Source: Candidatus Izemoplasma sp.
Lineage (GTDB): Bacteria; Bacillota_I; Bacilli_A; Izemoplasmatales; Izemoplasmataceae
NCBI GenBank assembly: GCA_029939615.1
Contig: JAOZSP010000040.1
Coordinates: forward strand, 1 to 10,192
DNA: 10,192 nucleotides
Reading direction: 5' to 3'
Shown: positions 1 to 5,364 of the stretch, in pieces
Layout of the letters: every line of letters starts with the position of its first letter
Position numbering within the stretch: the first letter of the stretch is position 1
Position numbers and translations under genes: made by a program
Notes under the pieces: model-generated
Told to the model about the DNA's origin: nothing
What the model saw: only the letters and a program-made list of their open reading frames with translations
Databases searched by the model: none

Positions 1-797
1 TTGTTATCTTGATTGTAGGGTTTGCGATCTTTGTGGTATCTATTGTCTCTATTTCTAGTATCTCTGTTATAAGGTTTACGTTCAGGTTGTGGTGGCGTAG
101 GAGTTTCAATAACTTCTCCACCAGCAGCAATGATAAATGCATTTGCTAATTTACCAACAATTAATCTTACTGCTCTAATTGCATCGTCATTACCAGGGAT
201 AATAACGTCTACAAAGTCAGGATCACAGTTAGTATCAACAATTCCAAATACTGGAATTCCTAATTTTCTAGCTTCTAACACTGCATTTTTTTCTTGCATA
301 GGATCCACTACAAATACCGCTTGTGGCAAAGTTCTCATATCTTTAATACCACTTAAGAATTTTTCTAGTTTTTCCATTTCCTTACGTTTACCAATAACTT
401 CTTTTTTAGTTAATTTGTCAAAAGTTCCATCTTGTTCCATTCTACTTAAATCATGTAACTTACGAATACTTCTACGAATTGTTTTAAAGTTAGTTAATGT
501 TCCACCTAACCATCTTTGAGATACATAGAATTGCCCTGTACGAATTGCTTCTTCTTTTACAACGTCACGAGCTTGTTTTTTTGTTCCAACAAATAAAATC
601 TTTCCACCATTTTTTGCAATTTCCAATAACTTTTGATAAGCTTCCTCGACTAGAACTACAGTTTTTTGTAAGTCGATAATATGGATTCCACCACGACTAG
701 TATAAATATACTTGTCCATTTTAGGATTCCAACGGCGTGTTTGATGTCCGAAATGAACTCCAGCTTCTAAAAGCTGTTTCATTGAGATTACACCCAT
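1..797 (-). CDS. rpsB: 30S ribosomal protein S2, C-terminus cut by window edge
   Basis: This encodes ribosomal protein S2, a component of the small-subunit head/body junction. The N-terminus reads MGVISMKQLLEAGVHFGHQT, the classic S2 opening, followed by RRWNPKM, IHIIDLQKT, FVGTKKQA and RWLGGTLTNF, and later by VDPMQEKNAVLEARKLGIPV and DTNCDPDFVDVIIPGNDDAIRA, all S2 hallmarks. The ATG at 797-795 is preceded by GAAGGAGGAATCAAA, an ideal ribosome site (805-810). The window holds 265 codons without a stop, whereas typical bacterial S2 is about 240-250 residues. The extra tail after IIAAGGEVIET is proline-, arginine- and asparagine-rich and contains RKPYNRD and RKPYNQD about 18 residues apart. 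S2 is normally followed by tsf, which would lie beyond the window start. Identification is certain; the true C-terminus is not visible. Confidence 0.97.
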   Translation of the reverse strand, partial: MGVISMKQLLEAGVHFGHQTRRWNPKMDKYIYTSRGGIHIIDLQKTVVLVEEAYQKLLEIAKNGGKILFVGTKKQARDVVKEEAIRTGQFYVSQRWLGGTLTNFKTIRRSIRKLHDLSRMEQDGTFDKLTKKEVIGKRKEMEKLEKFLSGIKDMRTLPQAVFVVDPMQEKNAVLEARKLGIPVFGIVDTNCDPDFVDVIIPGNDDAIRAVRLIVGKLANAFIIAAGGEVIETPTPPQPERKPYNRDTRNRDNRYHKDRKPYNQDN

Positions 798-907
798 TTT
801 GATTCCTCCTTCTGATTTATGCCTCCACTACCTTCTACATATGTTACTACATCTCTTTGATGCTCAAAGCAACATACTCCGGTGTGTGTGTATTTTACGG
901 CTTTTAT
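798..907 (-). promoter_or_regulatory. Structured 5' leader of rpsB, possible autoregulatory r-protein leader
   Basis: About 110 nt separate the proximal -10 box from the rpsB start. The RNA can form a long hairpin: minus-strand TATGTTGCT (876-868) pairs with AGTAACATA (848-840), nine pairs including one G-U. On top of it GCATC (863-859) pairs with GATGT (853-849) around an AAAGA loop, with a 4-nt bulge between the stems. A competing hairpin, CTTTGA/TCAAAG with a GCA loop, uses the same bases, so two exclusive folds are possible. Ribosomal protein operons often carry leaders of this kind that bind the encoded protein. That this is an S2-binding element is inference; I cannot match it to a named RNA family. 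Confidence 0.45.
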
Positions 908-936
908 ATTTTATCAAATAAACACTTTAAATTCAA
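908..936 (-). promoter_or_regulatory. Probable sigma-A promoter of rpsB (proximal)
   Basis: On the minus strand TTGAAT (936-931) and TAAAAT (913-908) are separated by exactly 17 bases, a good match to the housekeeping consensus. Transcription would start near 901, giving a leader of about 100 nt before rpsB. It lies downstream of the terminator of the preceding B12 operon. Confidence 0.7.
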
Positions 937-955
937 GTATTTTTTCAACATTATT

Positions 956-984
956 ATTATATAGACAAAAAGAAATCCAAGCAA
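956..984 (-). promoter_or_regulatory. Possible second, distal rpsB promoter
   Basis: On the minus strand TTGCTT (984-979) and TATAAT (961-956) are separated by 17 bases. The -35 box falls inside the terminator hairpin of the upstream operon and the -10 box directly follows its U-tract. Tandem promoters are common for ribosomal protein genes, but in AT-rich DNA a chance match is plausible. Confidence 0.35.
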
Positions 985-1000
985 CAAAATTACTTGGATT
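963..1000 (-). terminator. Intrinsic terminator of the B12-uptake operon
   Basis: On the minus strand AATCCAAG (1000-993) pairs with CTTGGATT (981-974) across an 11-nt loop and is followed by TCTTTTTGTCT. The 5' arm overlaps the stop codon of the last gene (999-1001), so the operon ends with no spare sequence. Confidence 0.85.
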
Positions 1001-1526
1001 ATTTATATGCTTTTTTAATAACTATTGCTTGAGTGTTTAAAACTGTGTTTAATACTTTATTAAGCGGCTTAAACATCCACACAACAGTCACAAATCCTGT
1101 TGTTGCCATAATTACTTCAAAAATAATATCAGCTTTTAGATAAATGTAAAAATTATTGATTCCTGTTTGAATCATATTGAAAGGAATAAAACTCCATCCA
1201 TAAACAAATCCAAATATTATAGCAAACAGTCCTAAATGTATCTCATTATTAGTCTTACGTAATATTGTGTGATAAGCTACTGGAATCAAACTCCAAGCAA
1301 ACAACATTGGAATCATATAAAACAGATTAAACCCACCCATATACATATTATCTAGTAGAACATATCCAATAATGTAAATGATACTTTCTTTAAATGTGAA
1401 GACACTTGTAAAGACAATAACTAATAAAACAGTAAACTGAATGTTAGGTAAGAACAAAAGCATTTGTTCTTGAACAAACGTAATACTGATTGCGACTGCA
1501 ATCATTAAAAGTTTCCTTGTTTCCAT
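999..1526 (-). CDS. Small polytopic membrane protein, probable ECF transporter S component (candidate cobalamin-specific)
   Basis: This is a protein of about 175 residues with roughly six hydrophobic segments (approximately residues 7-27, 31-46, 49-64, 70-90, 97-118 and 127-150) and a short basic C-terminus ending KKAYK. Size, topology and local features such as IGYVLLDN, FYMIPMLFAW and FGFVYGWSFIPF resemble substrate-binding S components of energy-coupling factor vitamin transporters, which work with a shared EcfT/EcfA module encoded elsewhere. As the third gene under a cobalamin riboswitch, its substrate is probably cobalamin or a precursor; this is inferred from context. The ATG at 1526-1524 shares one base with the preceding TGA stop (TGATG). 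A TTG at 1529 in the same frame has a better-spaced GGAG and would add one residue. I cannot assign it to a named S-component family such as CbrT or CblT. Confidence 0.7.
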   Translation of the reverse strand: METRKLLMIAVAISITFVQEQMLLFLPNIQFTVLLVIVFTSVFTFKESIIYIIGYVLLDNMYMGGFNLFYMIPMLFAWSLIPVAYHTILRKTNNEIHLGLFAIIFGFVYGWSFIPFNMIQTGINNFYIYLKADIIFEVIMATTGFVTVVWMFKPLNKVLNTVLNTQAIVIKKAYK

Positions 1527-1954
1527 CAATTATCATCTCCTACTTCTTTATATTCAAAACGGTAAACATCACCATCGTGTAATGCAATATTATCAATTCC
1601 AAAAGTACTATAGTCACCATTTATATAAATCGCGATATACGTATTGTCCCAGTCTGTTTCAATATCATCAATTTTTAAAATAATTCGACCTGTTATTCCT
1701 GATATTTCTGCACATTCACTTGTTAAATTATAATTTGAGTCTGCACATCCTATATTGTAATTATCATCTAATATATCAAACAAAGCATCTTCTTCTATAA
1801 ATAGGTATTGCTCATTACTAACTGTGTCACCAATTTGATCAACTACAATGATTGTAATTTCACCATCATAATCATTAGAATTAAAATAATCTGAAACGAA
1901 AAAACTAGCAATAGCTGCTAAAATAACAATAAATGTAATAACCAGTTTTTTCAT
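1526..1954 (-). CDS. Membrane-anchored stand-alone DUF4430 (transcobalamin-like beta domain) protein
   Basis: This 142-residue protein has a basic start (MKK), a single hydrophobic segment at about residues 4-20 and an acidic extracellular portion. It has no lipobox cysteine, so it is probably held by a signal anchor or secreted. Residues about 32-138 form one DUF4430-type beta domain: ITIIVVDQIG at the start, LFDILDDNY (58-66) in the middle, and IAIYINGDYSTFGI with HDGDVYRFEY at the end. The same landmarks occur in the upstream lipoprotein (LFDLLDDNF, IAFYKNGAMSMVGV, TNGDVFGFEI), so the two are paralogous domains. Cys70 and Cys81 are placed where an extracellular disulfide could form. The start is set by AAGGAG, 7 bases upstream of the ATG. 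It follows the lipoprotein gene by 14 bases and overlaps the membrane-protein gene. Its likely role is cobalamin capture or hand-over, inferred from riboswitch context and family. Confidence 0.75.
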   Translation of the reverse strand: MKKLVITFIVILAAIASFFVSDYFNSNDYDGEITIIVVDQIGDTVSNEQYLFIEEDALFDILDDNYNIGCADSNYNLTSECAEISGITGRIILKIDDIETDWDNTYIAIYINGDYSTFGIDNIALHDGDVYRFEYKEVGDDN

Positions 1955-1968
1955 TATAAATCTCCTTA

Positions 1969-3291
1969 TTATTCGTTAAAATCAAATGGGTTTACAGCTG
2001 TATATGTATTACTATAAGTATAATAAACTGCCAAAGCTAAAAATGCTTGTGGTGTACTAAATGCGGCATCGTCTGCAACATCATCAGTAAGATCCCAATC
2101 AAATATTCCTGTTTCAGTTTGGAACTCTGTTAATCTTGATACTAAATCACCATTTATTTTTGTGTAATCTGCACTTGTTGGATCAATCCCGTTAGCTACT
2201 AATCCTAGTATTACTTGTGAAATACTAGCTGCATTTTCACTAGTTCCCCAACCAAAATCAATTGTCATTATTCCCCCTGATTCTAATTGATCATCTTTAA
2301 TCCATGTAGCATAATCAGTAATTAAAGTAGCAACACCAGTTTCTGTTGTGTAATTACTTAAAGCAACTAAACTAATTCCACCTGAATCCAGTCCTAAACT
2401 TTCAGGAGTATTAGTGTTTAAATCACTTAAAGCTGCACTTACAAAACTTGTGTAGTCTTCACTATGACTATTTGCATCTAATCCAAGTAACCCGTAAGCA
2501 GTTATTCCATATCCACCAACAGCTACTATATTATTTAGAGCTGTATAATATGACGTAGCATCTAAATTTGCTGCTTCTAAAATCATAATAATCTTAAAGT
2601 ACTCAGTTATACTTGAAGGTGTTAATCCTGAAATATAAGTAGTGATAGTTTCATCACTAATATATTCTTCAAGTTTACCTAATACTGATAACCCTAATAC
2701 GATACTATAATCAATATATGTTTCACTTAAATAATTATCAACTTGTTCATCTAGAAACAAATTAATTGCATTAAACACTGCTTGTTCAGTAGTGTCATAC
2801 CAACTTATTTCAAAACCAAAAACATCACCGTTAGTATATGTAGCTTGTTCTACACCAACCATTGACATTGCTCCGTTTTTATAAAAAGCAATGAAAGATC
2901 CGTTTATTGGATTTAATTCTTCAAGTGAGTAGATATATTTCCCATATTCACTTTCTGTAAATCCAACTTCAAAGTTGTCGTCTAGTAAATCAAATAATGT
3001 GCCTTCAAAATCATCGTCATACCCAATAGTACTATTAATATTATTTCCAAAGATATCAGTAAATGTAAAAGTAATAACATTATCAAATAGTAATTCCTGT
3101 AAATCCTGTAATTGTGTTTCTAGATCTGTTATGTCATCTTCTAAAGAATTATTATCTTCTTGTAAACTACTGATTTGCGTTTCTAAATCTAAAACTTGTG
3201 CTTCTAAATCCGCTATTTCGCTTTCGCTTTCGCATCCTGTTAGTCCTATAATTAAGACTAACAATGTTAAAATAGAGAATAGTTTTTTCAT
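1969..3291 (-). CDS. Coiled-coil surface lipoprotein with transcobalamin-like DUF4430 domain and probable alpha/alpha-toroid domain
   Basis: This is a 440-residue exported lipoprotein. Residues 1-19 are a lipoprotein signal ending LTGC, with Cys20 as the lipidation site. Residues 24-69 form a coiled coil with unbroken heptads: Leu at 29, 36, 43, 50, 57 and 64, and I26, V33, I40, N47, I54, L61 and L68 at the partner position. Residues about 72-164 form a DUF4430/transcobalamin C-terminal-type beta domain (LFDLLDDNFEVG, IAFYKNGAMSMVGV, NGDVFGFEISWY). Residues about 168-430 are helical with diverged repeats (ANLDATSYY at 241-249, LGLDANSHSEDY at 269-280, ANGIDPTSADY at 365-375), suggesting a squalene-cyclase/transcobalamin-like alpha/alpha toroid. 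The start is the ATG at 3291, with GAGGAGGA 7 bases upstream. An in-frame upstream extension runs through the riboswitch terminator and is not coding. The cobalamin riboswitch directly upstream makes cobalamin or corrinoid binding at the cell surface the likely role; the ligand is inferred. Confidence 0.85.
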   Translation of the reverse strand: MKKLFSILTLLVLIIGLTGCESESEIADLEAQVLDLETQISSLQEDNNSLEDDITDLETQLQDLQELLFDNVITFTFTDIFGNNINSTIGYDDDFEGTLFDLLDDNFEVGFTESEYGKYIYSLEELNPINGSFIAFYKNGAMSMVGVEQATYTNGDVFGFEISWYDTTEQAVFNAINLFLDEQVDNYLSETYIDYSIVLGLSVLGKLEEYISDETITTYISGLTPSSITEYFKIIMILEAANLDATSYYTALNNIVAVGGYGITAYGLLGLDANSHSEDYTSFVSAALSDLNTNTPESLGLDSGGISLVALSNYTTETGVATLITDYATWIKDDQLESGGIMTIDFGWGTSENAASISQVILGLVANGIDPTSADYTKINGDLVSRLTEFQTETGIFDWDLTDDVADDAAFSTPQAFLALAVYYTYSNTYTAVNPFDFNE

Positions 3292-3323
3292 GTGTGTTTC
3301 CTCCTCGTATAGTATAAAAATAC

Positions 3324-3349
3324 AAAAAAACCATCCTCCTGGATGATTT
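3324..3349 (-). terminator. Riboswitch-controlled intrinsic terminator (expression platform)
   Basis: On the minus strand AAATCATCC (3349-3341) pairs with GGATGGTTT (3336-3328) around an AGGA tetraloop, nine pairs with one U-G, followed by a run of U. It lies between the cobalamin aptamer and the lipoprotein start codon, the usual position for a transcriptional OFF switch. The bases CCAGGAG (3342-3336) from its 5' arm, loop and 3' arm are perfectly complementary to CTCCTGG at 3410-3404, which provides the antiterminator. Confidence 0.85.
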
Positions 3350-3403
3350 ACGTTCAAAATACTAACTAAAAATAATAGCCGTATAGACGTTTCTACTCAT
3401 AAC

Positions 3404-3410
3404 CCAGGAG
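3404..3410 (-). promoter_or_regulatory. Antiterminator strand of the cobalamin riboswitch
   Basis: Minus-strand CTCCTGG sits in the loop region of a small hairpin (ACTC...GAGT) just 3' of the aptamer, where class I cobalamin riboswitches carry the kissing loop L13. It is complementary over seven bases to CCAGGAG in the terminator. Free, it would unfold the terminator; held by the ligand-bound aptamer, it would let the terminator form. The pairing is visible; the mechanism is inferred from the riboswitch class. Confidence 0.6.
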
Positions 3411-3424
3411 TATATACATATTTA

Positions 3425-3580
3425 GATTATAGGTAGGTCTACCGGCTTAATTTCTTCCTACTTTGCACCTTCCCGCTAAAGAGCAGTGGTATGTTGCATT
3501 TCGTCCGTATTACGGTTGCTGGGACAGCTTGAGATTCACACTCAATTCCCTGTTATGTCTTCAAAAAGACACCTAACATC
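3425..3580 (-). ncRNA. Cobalamin (AdoCbl-type, class I) riboswitch aptamer
   Basis: The conserved landmarks occur in order on the minus strand: TTAGGTGTC at the 5' end, AACAGGGAA (3554-3546), GTCCCAGCAACCG (3525-3513), ACCACTG, GCGGGAAGG (3476-3468), AAGTAGGAAG (3463-3454) and the B12 box AAGCCGGTAGACC (3448-3436). The helix closing the aptamer can form between TAGGT near the 5' end and ACCTA after the B12 box. It governs the three genes 3291-999 and predicts repression when cobalamin is plentiful. Confidence 0.96.
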
Positions 3581-3587
3581 TATCTTA

Positions 3588-3616
3588 ATTTTAATCACTT
3601 GACCACTCAATGTCAA
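3588..3616 (-). promoter_or_regulatory. Strong sigma-A promoter of the riboswitch/B12-uptake operon
   Basis: On the minus strand a perfect TTGACA (3616-3611) is followed after exactly 17 bases by TAAAAT (3593-3588). Transcription would begin around 3581, right at the 5' edge of the riboswitch aptamer, which fixes this as the operon promoter. Confidence 0.88.
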
Positions 3617-3629
3617 TACATTTAAATAA

Positions 3630-4073
3630 TTATTTCCCAGTACTTCCGAATCCACCATTTCTCAATGACTTTACTTCTTCTTCAAGAGGACTAGTCAAAT
3701 ACTTTTCAAAAATTCCTTGTGCTACTCTTTCTCCTTTTTTCAAAACAACTTTTTCAGTTCCAAAATTATATAATGTAATACCAATAACCCCATCATTATC
3801 AGGGTTATTATAATAATCAGAATCTACAATTCCAACGTTATTCGCAAGTGTCAAATGGTGTCTTCTTGATAAACTACTTCTCGCATAAATCTTTAAGACT
3901 TCATCTTCTTGCATAAAAGCTTTTATTCCTGTAACTCCAGTTTTAATCTCACCAGGCAAAATCACTAATTCCTCTACAAGTGAAATATCATATCCAGCAC
4001 TAAATTTAGTGCTTCTCTTTGGCAAAGGAAACTCTAAAGTAGTAAATCCTTTTGCTTTCTCAAATCCTCTCAC
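3630..4073 (-). CDS. dut: dUTP diphosphatase (trimeric dUTPase family)
   Basis: This enzyme hydrolyses dUTP to dUMP and pyrophosphate, keeping uracil out of DNA and supplying dUMP for thymidylate synthesis. All five motifs of homotrimeric dUTPases are present: AGYDI (26-30), YARSSLS (63-69), NVGIVDSDYYNN (79-90, catalytic Asp84), GERVAQGIFEKY (114-125) and the C-terminal arm RNGGFGSTGK (138-147), whose Phe142 stacks on uracil. The DSDYYNNPDNDG insertion resembles Bacillus/phage YosS-type enzymes rather than E. coli Dut. The length, 147 residues, is typical. The start is GTG, with AAGGAG 8 bases upstream, and overlaps the Nudix stop as GTGA. No hairpin terminator is visible between its stop and the next promoter 14 bases on. 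Confidence 0.95.
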   Translation of the reverse strand: MRGFEKAKGFTTLEFPLPKRSTKFSAGYDISLVEELVILPGEIKTGVTGIKAFMQEDEVLKIYARSSLSRRHHLTLANNVGIVDSDYYNNPDNDGVIGITLYNFGTEKVVLKKGERVAQGIFEKYLTSPLEEEVKSLRNGGFGSTGK

Positions 4074-4582
4074 GGTGTCATCTCCTTCAGTAATTTAAGG
4101 ATATAAAGTTCTCTTTCCGTCCATGGAAATTCGTTATTTGTTTCAATTTTATATTCGTTCACTTTGATTGCTTCTTCAAGTGTAGCCCATTTAGGTAAAA
4201 ACTTAAGTGCGATTTCCGATTCACTTAATTTCATACCTATATATTCTTCCTCGATTTCACAAAAATAGTAATAACTTCTTTGATAAAAATACTTAGAATC
4301 ATCATAAATATCATTGTATATTTGGTCAGTATATCCTAATCCTTCATTCACACTTTTGATTTTATGACCAACCTCTTCTAATACTTCTCTTTTTAATGCA
4401 ATATCTCTTGACTCATCTTTTTCGATTCCGCCACCCGGAAATTTGTACTCCTTTGAAGTCTCTGAGAAAATCATTAATACTTTAGACCCTTTCATAATAA
4501 TTGCTCTAACAGCATTACGATATATTATTGGTTGTGCACCCAATTTAGATCTTCGATTATCAAATATTTTCAAAAGTTTCAT
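4070..4582 (-). CDS. Nudix family hydrolase
   Basis: This is a 170-residue pyrophosphohydrolase of the Nudix fold acting on a nucleoside diphosphate linked to some other group. The Nudix box runs from Gly51 to about residue 73 with the required pattern: G51, E57, then R65-E66-V-L-E69-E70-V-G72. The box residues E66, E69 and E70 that normally bind metal are intact. The position after the final Gly is His rather than the usual aliphatic residue, a small departure. The preceding KFPGGGIE and the beta strand VRAIIMKGSKVLMI are also typical. The substrate cannot be read from the sequence; coupling to dut suggests nucleotide-pool cleaning, which is inference. The ATG overlaps the methyltransferase stop as ATGA and has only a weak AGG upstream, so translation is probably coupled. 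Confidence 0.9.
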   Translation of the reverse strand: MKLLKIFDNRRSKLGAQPIIYRNAVRAIIMKGSKVLMIFSETSKEYKFPGGGIEKDESRDIALKREVLEEVGHKIKSVNEGLGYTDQIYNDIYDDSKYFYQRSYYYFCEIEEEYIGMKLSESEIALKFLPKWATLEEAIKVNEYKIETNNEFPWTERELYILKLLKEMTP

Positions 4583-5295
4583 TTACCTATCACCACAATC
4601 ATGGTTGTACAAGAATCAAACCCATGTATTTTTATATATCTTTTTATAGCATTCGCCTTTTTCTTAATATCTTTTTTCTTTAAAGGATCAAGAACTCGAT
4701 TCGCAACTCTATCAAGAGTTTTCATTAGCCATTTGATTTCATCATCTGTATTACCTTCGCGTCGTTCATATTCTAGTTTCCATGAATCTATTATCTCTAA
4801 AGAACTATTTTCACTCAAAATTTTAATAATTTTATTCTCTGAATACGTATCATTATGAACATCACCAAGTATCCGATCAACTTCAGCCGCGAAATGATGT
4901 ACCTTAAGATGACTAATCTGCTTTTCATCTAGATCATTATTTATCATTTCTGAAATTAAAATAATACCTCCCTTAGCAAGTACTCTTTCCATTTCTGACA
5001 AAGTTCCCTTAATATCGCTTAGGTGATGAAGACTATTTGAAAGACAAACAACATCAAAATACCCATCAGGAAAAGTCATTTCAAGAGCATTCATAAGTTT
5101 AAATGACACTTTATCATCTTCTAAAAAATTCTTGCCTGCGCTAGCAACAGCAATTTCAAGAGAATCAATTCCTACTATCTCTTCGTAGTCAGAATATAGT
5201 GATTTAATTAAGCCAATAAAATTACCCGCACCTGTTCCAATATCTAATATTTTAAGATTTTTTCTCTTATTTAGTAATTTTGATAACTTCTCCAT
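4579..5295 (-). CDS. Class I SAM-dependent methyltransferase, substrate unknown
   Basis: This is a Rossmann-fold methyltransferase of about 238 residues. Motif I is ILDIGTGAGNF near the N-terminus. GIDSLEIAVASA supplies the acidic residue that holds the SAM ribose, NALEMTFPDGYFDVVCLSNSL is the motif IV region with LHHL typical of the Methyltransf_11/25 group, and RVLAKGGIILISE is the post-motif strand. The lysine-rich C-terminal part (DPLKKKDIKKKANAIKRY, then CTTMIVVIGK) does not reveal the substrate. Two starts are possible. The ATG at 5313 has no ribosome site and would lie only a few bases from the predicted transcription start. The ATG at 5295 has GGAG 7 bases upstream and is preferred. 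It is the first gene of a three-gene unit with Nudix and dut, overlapping the Nudix start by four bases. Confidence 0.85.
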   Translation of the reverse strand: MEKLSKLLNKRKNLKILDIGTGAGNFIGLIKSLYSDYEEIVGIDSLEIAVASAGKNFLEDDKVSFKLMNALEMTFPDGYFDVVCLSNSLHHLSDIKGTLSEMERVLAKGGIILISEMINNDLDEKQISHLKVHHFAAEVDRILGDVHNDTYSENKIIKILSENSSLEIIDSWKLEYERREGNTDDEIKWLMKTLDRVANRVLDPLKKKDIKKKANAIKRYIKIHGFDSCTTMIVVIGK

Positions 5296-5326
5296 TAAAT
5301 CACTCCAAGTCATATCATATATATGT

Positions 5327-5335
5327 ATTATAGCA
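5327..5335 (-). promoter_or_regulatory. Extended -10 promoter of the methyltransferase-Nudix-dut operon
   Basis: Minus-strand TGCTATAAT (5335-5327) is a perfect extended -10 element (TGnTATAAT). No good -35 box stands 17 bases upstream, as is often the case with extended -10 promoters. The predicted start near 5320 leaves a ~25-nt leader containing GGAG before the ATG at 5295. Confidence 0.6.
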
Positions 5336-5364
5336 CAGTCAATAAACTATTTTATAAATCATTT

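Noticed and set aside
130..519. A plus-strand 129-codon open frame
   Set aside because: It is antisense to rpsB, whose protein sequence is unmistakable, and it resembles no known protein.
2975..3346. A plus-strand serine/lysine-rich 123-codon frame
   Set aside because: Its low-complexity composition is the antisense reading of the coiled-coil and DUF4430 part of the lipoprotein gene.
3292..3357. A 22-residue N-terminal extension of the lipoprotein frame starting at 3357
   Set aside because: It runs through the riboswitch terminator and U-tract, lacks a ribosome site, and would bury the lipoprotein signal; the ATG at 3291 has an ideal AGGAGG.
5296..5313. The first ATG (5313) as start of the methyltransferase
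   Set aside because: It has no ribosome site and lies almost at the predicted transcription start; the ATG at 5295 has GGAG at proper spacing.
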